A stretch of 64,000 bases of DNA from Microtetraspora niveoalba. Its GTDB lineage: Bacteria > Actinomycetota > Actinomycetes > Streptosporangiales > Streptosporangiaceae. Where the stretch lies: the NCBI RefSeq assembly GCF_001570405.1, contig NZ_BBYM01000006.1:195566-259565 (forward strand), written 5' to 3'. The notes under the pieces are model-generated. The model made no database searches, was not told where the DNA came from, and saw nothing but the letters and a program-made list of their open reading frames with translations. The position numbers were made by a program, and so were the translations under genes. Positions 7,830 through 18,450 of this stretch are shown here, one piece after another (within the stretch, counting starts at the first letter, position 1; each line of letters begins with the position of its first letter).

Positions 7830-9346
7830 CCACGCCGGACCGCCGCGAGGCGCTGCGCAGGCGGCTCGCCGATCTGCCGCCGGACCGCCGCGAGGCGCTG
7901 CTGCGCTCCCTCGGCGGGCGCCGGGACGCGGAGGCCGCCGGGCGGGCCTGGCCGCTGTCGCCCGGCCAGGAGCGGCTGTGGTTCCTCAGCCGGTTCGACC
8001 CGGGGGACACCGGCTACCACACCCCCTGGTGCGTACGGCTGCGCGGTTCCCTGGACGCGGACGCGCTCGGGGCGGCCTTCACCCGGATCGCCGAACGCCA
8101 CGAGGTGCTGCGCACCCGCTTCCGGATGGTGGCCGACACGCCCGCCCAGATCGTGCTGCCGCCGTCGCCGGTCCCGGTCGAGTGGATCACGGTCCCTGAG
8201 GACGGGGCCGCGGAAGGCGCGGCCGTGAAGGACCCGGTCTCGGAGGACCCGATCTCGGAGGGCCCGGTCTCGGAGGACCCGGTCTCGGAGGGCCCGGTCT
8301 CGGAGGGCGCCGTCGGGGAGGGGGTGGACCGGGCGCTGGCCGCGTTCGTCAACCGGCCGTTCGACCTGGAGAACGGGCCGCCGCTGCGGGCCGGGCTGAT
8401 CCGGCTGGGGGAGGACGACGCGCTGCTGTGCATCGTCCTGCACCACATCGTGGTGGACGGCTGGTCGCTGGACGTGCTCATGCGCGAGCTGGCCGAGTGC
8501 TACGCGGCGCGGCGGGAGGGACGCGAGCCCGAGCTGGAGGAGCTGCCCACGCAGTACCCGCGCCACGCCGCCCGGGAGCGGGCGCGCGACCACACCGCCC
8601 ACCTGGCGTACTGGACGGAGCGGCTGGCCGGGGCGCCCGCGCTCGGACTGCCGGCCGACCGTCCCCGGCCGCCCCGCTGGACGGGGAACGGCGGCCGGGA
8701 ACACCTGCTGCTGCCCCCGGAGGACGTCGCCCCGCTGGAGCGGCTGGCCAGGGAGACGCGCTGCACGTCCTTCATGGCCCTGCTCGCCGCGTACCAGGCC
8801 ATGCTGGGCGGCGCGGCGGGGCAGCACGACTTCTGCGTGGGCGTGCCGGTGGCCGGTCGGTCGGCGAGCGAGCTGGCCCCGCTGATCGGCTATTTCGGGA
8901 ACACGCTGGCGCTGCGCGCCGACCTGTCCGGAGACCCGACCTTCCGCGAGCTGCTGCTGCGCGTCCGCGAGGTCACGCTGTCGGCGATGCGGCATGCGGA
9001 CGCGCCGTTCGAGGCCGTGCTCGCCGCGCTCCGGGTGCCGCGCGACATCAGCAGGCCGCCCCTGTGCCAGGCCATGTTCAACCTGCACAACCTGCCGAAG
9101 GGCGACCTGCTCAGGACGTCGATGGGCGATCTCGACGCGGAGCACCACCCGGCGCCGCCCACCGCCCGCACGAAGGCCGAGATCTCCGTGGACGTGTGGC
9201 GCGGCCCGGAGGGGCTCGGCGGTGTCCTCGACTACAGCGGCGACCTTTTCACGCCCGCGACCGCGCGGCGCCTCGCGGACGCCTTCGCCCACGTCGTACG
9301 GCTGGCCGGGGCGGAGCCCGACCGCCGACTGTCCGAATTGTCGTGA
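7826..9346 (+). CDS. Free-standing condensation domain with tandem-repeat insert
   Basis: A 506-residue condensation protein starting at GTG, overlapping the MbtH stop (GTGA). The LSPGQERLWFLSR start, RHEVLRTRF and an intact LHHIVVDGWSL (His 206-207) mark it as an active LCL-like C domain. Residues about 135-165 are a low-complexity stretch made of a DPVSE/GPVSE pentapeptide encoded by 15-bp DNA repeats. It sits between the donor-lobe strands ahead of the NRPFDLENGPPLRAG motif. The domain ends the protein and the next gene begins with an A domain, so together the two would form one split C/A-PCP module. Confidence 0.87.
   Translation: MTTPDRREALRRRLADLPPDRREALLRSLGGRRDAEAAGRAWPLSPGQERLWFLSRFDPGDTGYHTPWCVRLRGSLDADALGAAFTRIAERHEVLRTRFRMVADTPAQIVLPPSPVPVEWITVPEDGAAEGAAVKDPVSEDPISEGPVSEDPVSEGPVSEGAVGEGVDRALAAFVNRPFDLENGPPLRAGLIRLGEDDALLCIVLHHIVVDGWSLDVLMRELAECYAARREGREPELEELPTQYPRHAARERARDHTAHLAYWTERLAGAPALGLPADRPRPPRWTGNGGREHLLLPPEDVAPLERLARETRCTSFMALLAAYQAMLGGAAGQHDFCVGVPVAGRSASELAPLIGYFGNTLALRADLSGDPTFRELLLRVREVTLSAMRHADAPFEAVLAALRVPRDISRPPLCQAMFNLHNLPKGDLLRTSMGDLDAEHHPAPPTARTKAEISVDVWRGPEGLGGVLDYSGDLFTPATARRLADAFAHVVRLAGAEPDRRLSELS
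8226..8320 (+). repeat. 15-bp in-frame tandem repeat in a condensation domain
   Basis: About six copies of a 15-base unit of the form gacccggtctcggag/ggcccggtctcggag, encoding DPVSE, DPISE or GPVSE. The unit is a multiple of three, so copy-number changes keep the frame. Confidence 0.9.
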
Positions 9347-9373
9347 TTGTTGAAGTCTGATTCTGGAAGGCGC

Positions 9374-11452
9374 ATGAAGGTGAACGACGGGGTGACCGGT
9401 GAGAGCGGCGTGACGGCGCTCGGGCTGATCCGGCGATGGCGCGACATGAGCCCCGAGAGCGTCGCGGTGAGCGGCGCCGGAGGCGAGCTGACCTTCCGCG
9501 AGCTGGACGACCGGATCGACCGGCTCGCGGACGCGCTGCTGCGGCGGGGCGTGGGAGCCGGGACCCCTGTCGGGCTGTGCCTCGACCGGACCCCCGCCAT
9601 GATCGTGGCCATGCTCGCCGTATGGGCGGCCGGCGGCGCCTACGTGCCGCTCGACCCGGCGTTCCCCGAGGAACGGCTCCGCCTCATGCGCGAGGACGCC
9701 GGCGTCGAGCTGGTGCTGACCCAGCCCTCCGCGGACCCCCGCCTGCTCGACGGCGTCCGGGACGTCGTACGGCTCACGCCGGACGGCACGCCCCTGGACG
9801 CGGCGACCGGCCCGGCGCCGGACGCGATCCCGGAGACGGCCCCGGGCATGTCGCCGAACGCGCCGGCCTACCTGATGTACACGTCGGGCTCCACGGGGCG
9901 GCCCAAGGGGGTCGCCGTCCCGCACCGCGCGGTCGCGAACCTGCTGGAGTCCTTCGCCTCCCTGCTGGAGCTGACTCCCGCGGACGCCTGGCTCGCGGTC
10001 ACCACGCTGTCCTTCGACATCTCGGTCCTCGAACTGCTGCTGCCCCTGGCCTGCGGAGCCCGGGTGGTCGTGGCGTCCGCCCACGAGACGGCCGACGGCC
10101 GCGCGCTGCGGGCCCGCGCCGTCGCCGAGGCGGTCACGGTGATGCAGGCGACCCCGGCGAGCTGGCGGATCCTGCTCGACTCCGGAGGCGTGCCCGAGGG
10201 GATCCGGACCCGGCTCTGCGGCGGGGAGGCCCTGCCGCGCGACCTCGCCGACGCCCTCCTCGACGGCGGCGCGCGGCTCTGGAACGTGTACGGCCCGACC
10301 GAGACGACGGTGTGGTCCACCGCCGGGCGGGTCGCGCCGTCGCCCGCGCCCGTCGACCTGGGGGAGCCGATCGGCCGGACGACCGTGCGCGTCCTCGGCC
10401 CGGACGGGCGTCCCGTGCCGCCGGGCGAGGCCGGCGAGCTGCACATCGGCGGCGCCGGGGTGGCCGTCGGATATCGCGGGATGCCCGCTCTGACGGCGGC
10501 GCGCTTCCTGCCCGACCCCTTCTCCGACGCGCCCGGCGCGCGCATGTACGCCACGGGCGACCTGGTCAGGGTCGTGGACGGGCGGCTGCGCTACCTCGGC
10601 CGGGCCGACCAGCAGGTCAAGGTGCGCGGCTTCCGGATCGAGCTGGGCGAGATCGAGACGGTCCTGCGGGCCGCGCCCGGGGTCGCGAACGCCGCGGTCG
10701 GCGTCTGCGACGGCCCGGACGGCCTGCCCCGCCTGGTCGCGTACGTCGTCCCGGGTCCGGAGGCCGAGGCCCCCGACGAGCAGGCGCCGGACGGGTGGGC
10801 GCGGGACGAGGGGGCGCCGGACGGGCGGGCCCCGGGTGCGCGGACACCGGACGAGGGGACGCCGGGATCGCGGACACCGGACGAGCGAGCCCCTGGCGCG
10901 CGGGTTCTGGACGGGCGGGCCGACCGGGCAGGACGGGACGACGCCGCGTCGTGGGCGGCGCTGCGGGAGCGGCTGCGCCGGAGCCTTCCGGACTACATGG
11001 TGCCCGCGCACCGGGTGGTGCTGGACGCCCTCCCGCTCACCCCCAACGGGAAGCTCGACAGGAAGGCGCTGCCGCCGCCCGAATGGACCCGCGCCAGGAC
11101 GGCTCCGTACCGGCCTCCGGCGTCCGCGCTGGAGGAGGAGCTGGTGACCATGTGGGGCGAGGTGCTCGGCATCACCGAGCCGATCGGCGTGGACGACGAC
11201 TTCTTCGAGCTGGGCGGGCACTCGCTGACCGCCACCCGGATCACCGCGAGGATCCAGGCCCGGTTCACCGTCGCGGTGCCGATCGTGGTGCTGTTCGAGC
11301 ACCCGACGGTCGCGGAGCTGGCGGTGGAGATGGACCGGCTCGACGACGACGACCTCGACCTCGTGGAGGTGGCCGCGCTCCGCGACGAGCTGGACGGCCT
11401 GGACGCCGAGGATCTGGCCGCCCTCTTCGACGAACTGGCGCCCGGCGCATGA
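9374..11452 (+). CDS. NRPS A-PCP protein, predicted glycine-like specificity
   Basis: A 692-residue protein: an adenylation domain ([11 protein letters not shown] near 170-180, [31 protein letters not shown]) and a carrier ([14 protein letters not shown]). Hand alignment to GrsA gives the pocket residues D-I-L-Q-L-G-V-V-W-K, close to the DILQLGLIWK code reported for glycine. A 50-residue repeat-rich insert ([18 protein letters not shown] units) separates the core from the A10 motif. The start is ATG 9374 with GGAAGG three bases upstream; GTG 9380 has better spacing and is a good alternative, while TTG 9347 at the preceding stop is less likely. It pairs with the upstream free C domain. Confidence 0.88.
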   Translation: MKVNDGVTGESGVTALGLIRRWRDMSPESVAVSGAGGELTFRELDDRIDRLADALLRRGVGAGTPVGLCLDRTPAMIVAMLAVWAAGGAYVPLDPAFPEERLRLMREDAGVELVLTQPSADPRLLDGVRDVVRLTPDGTPLDAATGPAPDAIPETAPGMSPNAPAYLMYTSGSTGRPKGVAVPHRAVANLLESFASLLELTPADAWLAVTTLSFDISVLELLLPLACGARVVVASAHETADGRALRARAVAEAVTVMQATPASWRILLDSGGVPEGIRTRLCGGEALPRDLADALLDGGARLWNVYGPTETTVWSTAGRVAPSPAPVDLGEPIGRTTVRVLGPDGRPVPPGEAGELHIGGAGVAVGYRGMPALTAARFLPDPFSDAPGARMYATGDLVRVVDGRLRYLGRADQQVKVRGFRIELGEIETVLRAAPGVANAAVGVCDGPDGLPRLVAYVVPGPEAEAPDEQAPDGWARDEGAPDGRAPGARTPDEGTPGSRTPDERAPGARVLDGRADRAGRDDAASWAALRERLRRSLPDYMVPAHRVVLDALPLTPNGKLDRKALPPPEWTRARTAPYRPPASALEEELVTMWGEVLGITEPIGVDDDFFELGGHSLTATRITARIQARFTVAVPIVVLFEHPTVAELAVEMDRLDDDDLDLVEVAALRDELDGLDAEDLAALFDELAPGA
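10770..10915 (+). repeat. Imperfect in-frame repeats in the A domain linker
   Basis: Repeated units such as gcgcggacaccggacgag encode PDEG/PDGR/PGAR-like peptides between the A8 region and A10 motif of the A-PCP protein. The copies are diverged but in frame. Confidence 0.75.
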
Positions 11453-14400
11453 GCGCCCCGGCCTCTCCGGTGCGGGCCCCGCTGTCCCCGGCGCAGGAGC
11501 GGCTCTGGCTCCTCCAGCGTCTCTATCCGGACGACGCCTCCTACACCATGTACCTCGTCCGGCGGCTGCGCGGTCCGCTCGACCGCGCCGCGCTGGAGGA
11601 GGCCTTCGCCCGGGTCGTCGCCCGGCACGAGAGCCTGCGCACGCGCTTCGCCGAGGTGGACGGGGTGCCCTGGGCGGTCGCCGCGCCTCCCGAGGCCGGC
11701 GTCCCCGCGCCTGACATCCCCGCCCGTGACATCCCCGTGCCTGATGCCGCCGTGTCCGATTTTCGCGTGTCCGACGTCCGCGTGTCCGATGTCGCCGTGC
11801 CCCGAGCGGGCGGGCCGGTCGACTGGCTGGACGCGGCGGACCGGGAGGCGGCCGAACGCCTGGTGGCCGAACGGGTCAACGCGCCGTTCGACCTCGCCCG
11901 CGGCGTGCCGCTGCGCGTCGCCGTGATCCGGATCGCCGCGGACGACCACGTCCTGTGCGTCACGATGCACCACATCATCGGCGACGGCTGGTCCCTGAAC
12001 GTGCTCCTCGACGACCTGGCGGAGTGCTACGCCGCCCGGCTGGGCGGCCGCGAGCCCCGGCTGCGGCCGTTGCCGGTCCAGCCCACGGACTACGCGCGCT
12101 GGCAGCGCCGCCGGGCCGAACGCGCCGTGCCGTACTGGCAGGAGCGGCTCGCCGACCCGCCGCCACCCGAACCGCCCTTCCCCACGACCGGCGCGGGCGA
12201 CGCGGAGGAGACGGGCGCCGGGCGGCGGGGCGCGTTCCACTCCGTTCGGCTCGGGGAGGAGACGACGCGCGGCCTCGAACGGCTCGGCCGCGAGCACCGG
12301 ACCACCCTGTTCGCCGTGCTCATGGCGGCCTACCAGGTCCTGCTGCACCGCCACACCGGGCAGACCGACCTCCTGGTCGGCACGGCCGTCGCGGGCCGCG
12401 ACCGCGTCGAGCTGGAACCCCTGGTCGGGTACCTCGCCCAGACGGTGGTGCTGCGCGGCGACCTCGCCGGTGATCCGGCGTTCACCGACCTGCTCGCCCG
12501 CACCAGGACCGAGGCGCTGAACGCGATGAGCCGGCCGTCCGTGCCCTTCGAGCGGATCGGCCACCCGCCCGACGCGCTGATGCCGACCATGCTGATCCTG
12601 CACAACCAGGACACCGGACCGGCCCGGCCGTTCGGCGACCTCGCCGTGAGCCTGTTCCCGGACGGCTTTCGCCAGGCCAAGCTCGACCTGCTCGTCGAGG
12701 CGTGGCGGGACGGCCCCGAGCTCGTCGTCTCCTTCTGCTACGACGCCTCCCGCGTGGAGGCCGGGGGGGCCGGGCGGGAGACCGTGCGCCGTCTCGCCGA
12801 CCGCTTCCGGCTCCTGCTCGGGTCCGTCGCGGCGGAGCCGCACCGGCGGATCTCCGAGCTGCGCCTCTGGACGGAGGCCGACCGGGCCGACATCCGCGCG
12901 CTCGCCGGCGACGGCGCGGACCCGGCGGGGCCGCTCGTGCCCGAGCTGCTGGCCGAGGCCGCCCGGCGCACGCCCGACGCGGCGGCGGTGATCTGCGGCG
13001 ACACGGTGGTGAGCCATTGGGAGCTGCACGCGCGGGCGGGGGCGCTGGCCGCGGGGCTCGGCGCGGCGGGCGTCCGGCCCGGGGACGTCGTCGGCGTGTG
13101 CCTGCCCCGCTCCGTCGACGCGATCACGGCCCTGCTCGCCGTCTGGCGGGCCGGCGCCGCCTACCTGCCGCTCGACCCGGACGACCCGGACGAGCGGCTC
13201 GCCTTCTCCCTCGCCGACTGCGGGGTGACGCACGTGGTCACCCGGCGCGACCTGCCCGGCGGGTTCACCGCGATCGCCCCCGCGACCGACCCAGAGGCCG
13301 ACCCCGAGGCCGTCGCCGGGGCGGGCCCCCCGATCGCGCCGCCCGCCGGGCCGGCGGACCTGGCGTACGTGATCACCACCTCCGGCTCGACCGGCCGCCC
13401 TAAGGGGGTCGCGGTCGAGCACGCCGCCATCGCCGCGCGCGTGCGCTGGATGCGCGAGGAGTACGGCCTCACACCGGGCGACCACGTCGTCCAGTTCGCG
13501 TCGCTGAGCTTCGACACGCATCTGGAGGAGGTGTTCCCCGCGCTGGCCGCCGGAGCCGCCCTGGTCCTGCTGCCCGAGGGCGCGGCCACGCTCCCCGACC
13601 TGCTCGCGTCTCCCGAGGGACGCCGGGTCAGCGTGCTCGACCTGCCCACCGCCTACTGGCACCACCTGGTCGAGGAGGTCGACCAGATCGCCTGGCCGCG
13701 GTCCCTGCGCCTGGTGATCCTGGGTGGCGAGCAGGCGTCCGGCGCGGCCGTGGCCCGCTGGCACGACAGGTTCGGAACCGGGGTCCGGCTCGTCAACACG
13801 TACGGTCCGACCGAGGCCGCCGTCATCGCCACCGCGACCCCTCTGACCCGCGACGACGGCGGCGCGGCCGGGCGGCCCCCGATCGGACGGCCGGTGGGCG
13901 CCACGGCGGTCCACCTCCTCGACGGCCGGGGCGCGCCGCTCCCGAAGGGGGCGGTCGGGGAGCTGGTCATCGGCGGGGCGGGGGTCGCCCGGGGCTACCT
14001 GGGCCGCCCCGCGCTCACCGCCGCCGCCTTCGTGCCCGACCCCGGCGGCCCGCCGGGAGCACGCCGCTACCGCACCGGGGACCGGGCCCGGTGGCGGCAG
14101 GACGGCAGACTGGAGTTCCTCGGCCGGATCGACGACCAGCTCAAGGTGCGCGGCTTCCGGATCGAACCCGGCGAGGTCGAGGCCCGGCTGCTCGCCCACC
14201 CCGAGGTCGGCCAGGCGTTCGTCACCGTACGCGCCGAGCGGCTCGTGGCGAACGTCACCGGAACCGCCGGGCACGAGGATCTGCGCGCCCACCTCGCGCG
14301 GGCGCTGCCGCGCCATCTCGTCCCGGCCGACTGGGTCACCCTGGACGCGCTGCCCCTCACCGCGCGCGGCAAGATCGACCGGGCGGCGCTCCCAGAACCG

Positions 14401-14721
14401 GCGCGCGCCTCCTCGCCCGCGGACGTGCCCCCGCGCACGGACGCCGAGAAGCTCGTGGCCGGCATCTGGGAGGAGCTGCTGGACGTCCCGGCCGTCGGCG
14501 CCTTCGACGACTTCTTCACCCTCGGCGGCCACTCCCTGCTCGCCACCCGGATCGCGGCCAGGCTGCGCCGTACGACGGGGGTGGAGGTGCCGGTGCGGAC
14601 CGTCTTCGAGGCCCGGACCGTCGCCGAGCTCGCGTCCGCGGTGGAGGAACTGCTGATCGCGGAGCTGGACGGGATGACCGACGAGGAGGCCGAGCGGCTC
14701 CTCGCCTCCCCCGGGACCTGA
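11449..14721 (+). CDS. NRPS C-A-PCP module, predicted basic amino acid
   Basis: A 1090-residue complete module. The condensation domain has an intact [11 protein letters not shown] (His 174-175). The adenylation domain has [30 protein letters not shown] and [10 protein letters not shown], and the carrier has [14 protein letters not shown]. The hand-read code is D-T-E-D-I-G-T-V-I-K; Glu at position 239 and the overall pattern resemble codes listed for lysine, beta-lysine or ornithine, so a basic residue is likely, with low certainty. Residues about 84-119 are a repeat-rich insert at the same place as in the C domain at 7.8-9.3 kb. There is no TE or epimerase domain. It is the last gene of the operon and starts inside the preceding stop (ATGA). 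Confidence 0.9.
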   Translation: MSAPASPVRAPLSPAQERLWLLQRLYPDDASYTMYLVRRLRGPLDRAALEEAFARVVARHESLRTRFAEVDGVPWAVAAPPEAGVPAPDIPARDIPVPDAAVSDFRVSDVRVSDVAVPRAGGPVDWLDAADREAAERLVAERVNAPFDLARGVPLRVAVIRIAADDHVLCVTMHHIIGDGWSLNVLLDDLAECYAARLGGREPRLRPLPVQPTDYARWQRRRAERAVPYWQERLADPPPPEPPFPTTGAGDAEETGAGRRGAFHSVRLGEETTRGLERLGREHRTTLFAVLMAAYQVLLHRHTGQTDLLVGTAVAGRDRVELEPLVGYLAQTVVLRGDLAGDPAFTDLLARTRTEALNAMSRPSVPFERIGHPPDALMPTMLILHNQDTGPARPFGDLAVSLFPDGFRQAKLDLLVEAWRDGPELVVSFCYDASRVEAGGAGRETVRRLADRFRLLLGSVAAEPHRRISELRLWTEADRADIRALAGDGADPAGPLVPELLAEAARRTPDAAAVICGDTVVSHWELHARAGALAAGLGAAGVRPGDVVGVCLPRSVDAITALLAVWRAGAAYLPLDPDDPDERLAFSLADCGVTHVVTRRDLPGGFTAIAPATDPEADPEAVAGAGPPIAPPAGPADLAYVITTSGSTGRPKGVAVEHAAIAARVRWMREEYGLTPGDHVVQFASLSFDTHLEEVFPALAAGAALVLLPEGAATLPDLLASPEGRRVSVLDLPTAYWHHLVEEVDQIAWPRSLRLVILGGEQASGAAVARWHDRFGTGVRLVNTYGPTEAAVIATATPLTRDDGGAAGRPPIGRPVGATAVHLLDGRGAPLPKGAVGELVIGGAGVARGYLGRPALTAAAFVPDPGGPPGARRYRTGDRARWRQDGRLEFLGRIDDQLKVRGFRIEPGEVEARLLAHPEVGQAFVTVRAERLVANVTGTAGHEDLRAHLARALPRHLVPADWVTLDALPLTARGKIDRAALPEPARASSPADVPPRTDAEKLVAGIWEELLDVPAVGAFDDFFTLGGHSLLATRIAARLRRTTGVEVPVRTVFEARTVAELASAVEELLIAELDGMTDEEAERLLASPGT
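11698..11808 (+). repeat. Imperfect in-frame repeats in a second condensation domain
   Basis: Short units (gacatccccgcc, gtgtccgatgtc and similar) encode PDIPARDIP followed by [16 protein letters not shown]. The insert sits at the same structural place as the insert at 8226-8320. Confidence 0.75.
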
Positions 14722-14731
14722 CGTCCCGGGG
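14709..14731. terminator. GC hairpin between convergent NRPS and oxidoreductase genes
   Basis: An 8-bp perfect stem (CCCCGGGA / TCCCGGGG) with a 7-base loop spans the NRPS stop codon and lies just before the stop of the opposing gene at 14749. It could end transcription in both directions. There is no T-run, as is usual in actinomycetes. Confidence 0.55.
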
Positions 14732-14748
14732 TTCCCGGTGTGCGAAGG

Positions 14749-17700
14749 TCAGGCGGGTGCGGAGCCGACGGTGGGTTCGGGGCCGGGTTCGGGTTCGGAG
14801 CCGGGTTCGGGTTCGGAGCCGACGCCGGGTTCGGGGCCGGGTTCGGGGGCGGCCAGCCGCGCGAGGGCGGCCGCGGCGCGTTCGCGGTACTCGGCGACGC
14901 GCGCCAGCTTGATGTCCTCGTACCCGCGGATCGCCTCCGGCAGCGCCGCGATCTCCGCGACGGCGTCGGCCGTCGCGGGGGTGAGCCGGGCGAGGGCGTC
15001 GCGCATGAGCGCGCGATATTCGCCGACCAGCTCCCGTTCGACGCGGCGCACCCCGGCGTAGCCGAAGACGTCGAGCGCGGTGCCGCGCAACACGCGGGCG
15101 GCGCGCAACCCGCGGAACAGGACGCCCGCCGAGCGGCGCAGCCTGATCTTGCGCTTCATGCCCAGCGCACGCAGGAGCGGCGGGTGCAGCAGCACGGAGA
15201 CGACCGCGTCAGCGCCGAACTCGTCCTCCCGCCTGGCCTTCTCCACGGGGTCCAGATGCAGCCGGGCGACCTCGTACTCGTCCTTGTACGCCATGAGCTT
15301 GTGCAGGCCCCGCGCGTAGGCGAGCCCGACGCGCGCCCCGGCCTCCTCGCCCGACCGCTCGGCCGCCAGGGCGGCCACGCGGCGCACGTCCTCGGCGTAC
15401 GTGCGGGCGTAGGCCGCGTTCTGGTAGCCGGTCAGGTCCGCGACCCGCGTGGCCAGCGCGCGCTCCAGGGCGTCCGGCCCCGCATCGGTTCCCGCGTCCG
15501 GCCCGGCATCCGCTCCGGCCGCGGGCCTCGGGAACGCGGCGGCGAGCACGGTGTCGCGGTCCACGACGGCCGCCCGGCCCCAGCGGAAGGCGGCGAGGTT
15601 CTGCTCGACGGCGGCCCGGTTGAGCCGGATCGCCCGCTCGACGGACTCGGCGGAGACCGGGAGGCAGCCGTGCTGGAACGCCGCTCCGACAAGGAGCATG
15701 TTGGCGGGCATGTGGTCGCCGAACAACGCCTCGGCCAGCCCGTGGGCGTCGAGATAGACGTTGTCCGCGCCACGCGTGGCCGACTCGATCCGCGTGACCG
15801 CGTCGGCGGGCGAGCCGGGCACGGCGGCGCGCCCGGTGACCATGGCGGCGGTCGGCACCAGGGACGTGCTGACCACGGCGATCGTGCGGTCGGGTGACGC
15901 GACGGCCAGGTTGGCGTCGGCGGCGGCGCCCAGCAGGTCGAACCCGATCAGCACGTCGGCGGTGCCCCGGGAGGCGCGCAGCGAGCCGGTGACCGGCCCC
16001 GTGGAGACGCGCAGGTCGCTGACGACGGGACCGCCCTTCTGCGCCAGCCCGGTCTGCTCCAGCCCGGCCGCGTGCAGTCCGTCCATGTGGGCCGCCATCT
16101 GCAGGATCTGCGAGACCGTGACGACGCCCGTGCCGCCGATGCCCGGCATCCTGATCAGTACCGCGTCGCCGTCGACCCTGCGGTCCGGCTCCGGCAGCGC
16201 CACCGGCGGGTACGGCACCGGCGATCCGGCCCGCCCGGTCCCGTCCCGCCCGGATGGCACGGTCCCTTCGCGCCGCCCGCGTCCCCCGCTCCTCTCACGC
16301 GGCTCGCGCGGCTCGACGAGGAGGAACGAGGGGCAGTCGCCCTTGAGGCAGCTCAGGTCGGAGTTGCAGGACGGCTGGTGGATCCGCGTCTTGCGTCCGT
16401 ACTCGGTCTCGACGGGCTGGACGGACAGGCAGGTCGACACGTCGCCGCAGTCGCCGCACCCCTCGCAGACCCGCTCGTTGACCACGACCTTCGCGGCCGG
16501 GGTCGGCAGCTTGCCCCGCTTGCGCAGCCGGCGCTCCTCGGCGGCGCACCGGTCGTCGTGGATCAGCACGGTCACCCCCTCGACGGAGGCCAGCTCTCGC
16601 TCGACCTCGGCCAGGTCGTCCCGATGCCGGACGGTCGCGATCGGCGCCAGCCGCACGCCGCGGTAGGTCTCCGGCTCCGGCGTGGTGACCACGATCCGGC
16701 GCACGCCCTCGACGGCCAGCGACCTGGTCAGCGCCGGGACGTCGAGGCGGCCCTCGGCGCGCTGGCCCCCGGTCATGGCGACGGCGTCGTTGTACAGCAG
16801 CTTGTACGTCATCGACACGCCCGCGGCGACGGCGGCCCGGATCGCCAGCGAGCCGGAGTGGTGGAAGGTGCCGTCGCCCAGGTTCTGCACGAAGTGCGCG
16901 TCGTCGGTGAAGGGGGCCAGGCCGATCCACTGGGCGCCCTCGCCGCCCATCTGGGTGATGCCGACCTGGGCGCCGCGCCCGTTCCCGTCCAGGGCGATCA
17001 TGGCGTGGCAGCCGATGCCGACGCCGACCAGCGTGCCGTCGGAGGTGCGGGTGGAGGTGTTGTGCGGGCATCCCGAGCAGAAGTACGGCGTGCGCGCGGC
17101 GACCATCGGCAACACGCGGCGCGCCGCCGTGCGCGGGGCCGTCGACCGGAGCCGGACGGCCGCCGCCCGGGGCAGCCGGTCCTCGCCGACGCAGGCGGCG
17201 AGCGCCCGGGCCACGTCCTCGGCGCCCAGGGTGCCCCGGGCGGTGAGCAGCTCGCGGCCGACCACGGCGGGAGTGCGCTCCCCGCCGTAGAGGGCCTGCC
17301 TGAGCTGCCCCTCCAGGAACGGCACCTTGTCCTCCACGACCAGCACCCGGTCGAGGTCGGCGGTCATGGCGGCGAGGTCGCCGTGGTCCAGCGGGAACGG
17401 CATCGCGAGCCGGACGAGCCGCAGGCCCAGGTGCTCCATCGCGTCCTCGTCCAGGCCGAGGTCGGCCAGCGCCCGCCGCACCACCGCGTACGACGTCCCG
17501 GAGGCGAGGACGCCCAGGGTGGCGCGCTCCGCGCCGAACATGACCCGGTTCAGGCCGTGGTCACGGGCGTAGCGGCGGGCCAGCTCCAGGCGGCGGGTCA
17601 GCATGTCGTGCTCGGCGTCCAGGGAGGCGGGGCCCACCAGGATGGGCGGCGCGCCGCGATCGGCGTGGTCCGGGGCCGGCACGCCGTCCCGGAGCGGTCC

Positions 17701-18360
17701 GAGGTCGACGGTGGCGGACGCGTCGGCGACGTCCGCGACGATCTTCAGGCCGGTCCACAGGCCGCTGAGGCGGGACAGCGCGACCGTGTGCAGCCCGAAC
17801 TCGACGATCTCCGCGACCGAGCCGGGCGCCAGCAGCGGCATCGACAGGCTCTGGCACATCGGTTCGCACGAGCTGGGCACGGTCGAGGACTTGCTGCCCG
17901 GGTCGTCGCCGATCCAGGCCACCGCTCCGCCCAGCGCGGCGGTGCCGGCCAGCGTGCCGTGGCGGATGGCGTCGGCGGCCCGGTCCAGGCCGGGGTTCTT
18001 GCCGTACCAGAAGCCGGTCACCCCGTCGTGCCGCCGGCCGGGCACCCGCGCGAGCGACTGCGTCCCGGCCACCGCCGTGGCGGCGAGCTCCTCGTTGAGC
18101 CCCGGCCGGAACACCACGCCCGCCGGTTCGAGGAACCGCGCGGCCCGCGCCATCTCCAGATCGACCCCGCCCAGCGGCGAGCCCTGGTACCCGGAGACGA
18201 AGACGCGCGTGTTCAAGCCGCGCTCCCGGTCCAGGCGGCGCTGCTCGAGCGTCAGGCGGACCAGGGCCTGGATGCCCGACATCAGCACCCGGCCGTCCGC
18301 GGCCGTGTACCTGTCCTCCAGTGACACCTCTGCCGGACCGGCGGCGGGAGTGGGGCGCAC
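14749..18360 (-). CDS. Indolepyruvate ferredoxin oxidoreductase, single-chain fusion
   Basis: A 1203-residue enzyme of the family that oxidatively decarboxylates aryl or branched 2-oxo acids to acyl-CoA with ferredoxin. The N-terminal part is a pyruvate:ferredoxin oxidoreductase-like domain (SGYQGSPLGG, WIGDDPGSKSS). Next comes a TPP-binding domain (GCHAMIALDGNGRG, GDGTFHHSGS, NDAVAMTGGQ), then a Cys-rich 4Fe-4S segment (CEGCGDCGDVSTC, later Cys residues in SCNSDLSCLKGDC), then the gamma-like domain (GIGGTGVVTVSQIL, AQKGGPVVSDLRV). The GTG start was chosen because AGGAGG lies five bases upstream; the open frame extends 21 codons further. The extreme C-terminus is a Pro/Glu/Gly/Ser repeat tail. 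It is divergent from an Lrp-type regulator that probably controls it in response to amino acids. Confidence 0.92.
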   Translation of the reverse strand: MRPTPAAGPAEVSLEDRYTAADGRVLMSGIQALVRLTLEQRRLDRERGLNTRVFVSGYQGSPLGGVDLEMARAARFLEPAGVVFRPGLNEELAATAVAGTQSLARVPGRRHDGVTGFWYGKNPGLDRAADAIRHGTLAGTAALGGAVAWIGDDPGSKSSTVPSSCEPMCQSLSMPLLAPGSVAEIVEFGLHTVALSRLSGLWTGLKIVADVADASATVDLGPLRDGVPAPDHADRGAPPILVGPASLDAEHDMLTRRLELARRYARDHGLNRVMFGAERATLGVLASGTSYAVVRRALADLGLDEDAMEHLGLRLVRLAMPFPLDHGDLAAMTADLDRVLVVEDKVPFLEGQLRQALYGGERTPAVVGRELLTARGTLGAEDVARALAACVGEDRLPRAAAVRLRSTAPRTAARRVLPMVAARTPYFCSGCPHNTSTRTSDGTLVGVGIGCHAMIALDGNGRGAQVGITQMGGEGAQWIGLAPFTDDAHFVQNLGDGTFHHSGSLAIRAAVAAGVSMTYKLLYNDAVAMTGGQRAEGRLDVPALTRSLAVEGVRRIVVTTPEPETYRGVRLAPIATVRHRDDLAEVERELASVEGVTVLIHDDRCAAEERRLRKRGKLPTPAAKVVVNERVCEGCGDCGDVSTCLSVQPVETEYGRKTRIHQPSCNSDLSCLKGDCPSFLLVEPREPRERSGGRGRREGTVPSGRDGTGRAGSPVPYPPVALPEPDRRVDGDAVLIRMPGIGGTGVVTVSQILQMAAHMDGLHAAGLEQTGLAQKGGPVVSDLRVSTGPVTGSLRASRGTADVLIGFDLLGAAADANLAVASPDRTIAVVSTSLVPTAAMVTGRAAVPGSPADAVTRIESATRGADNVYLDAHGLAEALFGDHMPANMLLVGAAFQHGCLPVSAESVERAIRLNRAAVEQNLAAFRWGRAAVVDRDTVLAAAFPRPAAGADAGPDAGTDAGPDALERALATRVADLTGYQNAAYARTYAEDVRRVAALAAERSGEEAGARVGLAYARGLHKLMAYKDEYEVARLHLDPVEKARREDEFGADAVVSVLLHPPLLRALGMKRKIRLRRSAGVLFRGLRAARVLRGTALDVFGYAGVRRVERELVGEYRALMRDALARLTPATADAVAEIAALPEAIRGYEDIKLARVAEYRERAAAALARLAAPEPGPEPGVGSEPEPGSEPEPGPEPTVGSAPA
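14758..14853 (-). repeat. In-frame repeats forming a PEPGSE-type tail
   Basis: Repeated gggttcggagccgggttc-like units encode a GSEPEPGSEPEPGPEP tail at the end of the oxidoreductase. It lies beyond the last recognisable domain. Confidence 0.8.
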
Positions 18361-18450
18361 GCGAACCTCCTGGCTTCGTTCGGGGGAGCCCCAAGCACAG
18401 CAACGTGCCCCGGCGTCGCGCAAGCATCCGACGAGCAGGAGCGGAAAAGA

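Noticed and set aside
9347..9349. TTG directly after the preceding stop as the start of the A-PCP protein
   Set aside because: ATG 9374 or GTG 9380 with GGAAGG upstream are better placed, and the extra residues are not part of the A domain.
7358..14532. Very long open frames on the minus strand (1314 and 1179 codons) opposite the NRPS genes
   Set aside because: They lie exactly opposite strongly supported NRPS domains, encode Arg/Gly/Pro/His-rich sequence without known motifs, and are typical antisense shadows in GC-rich DNA.
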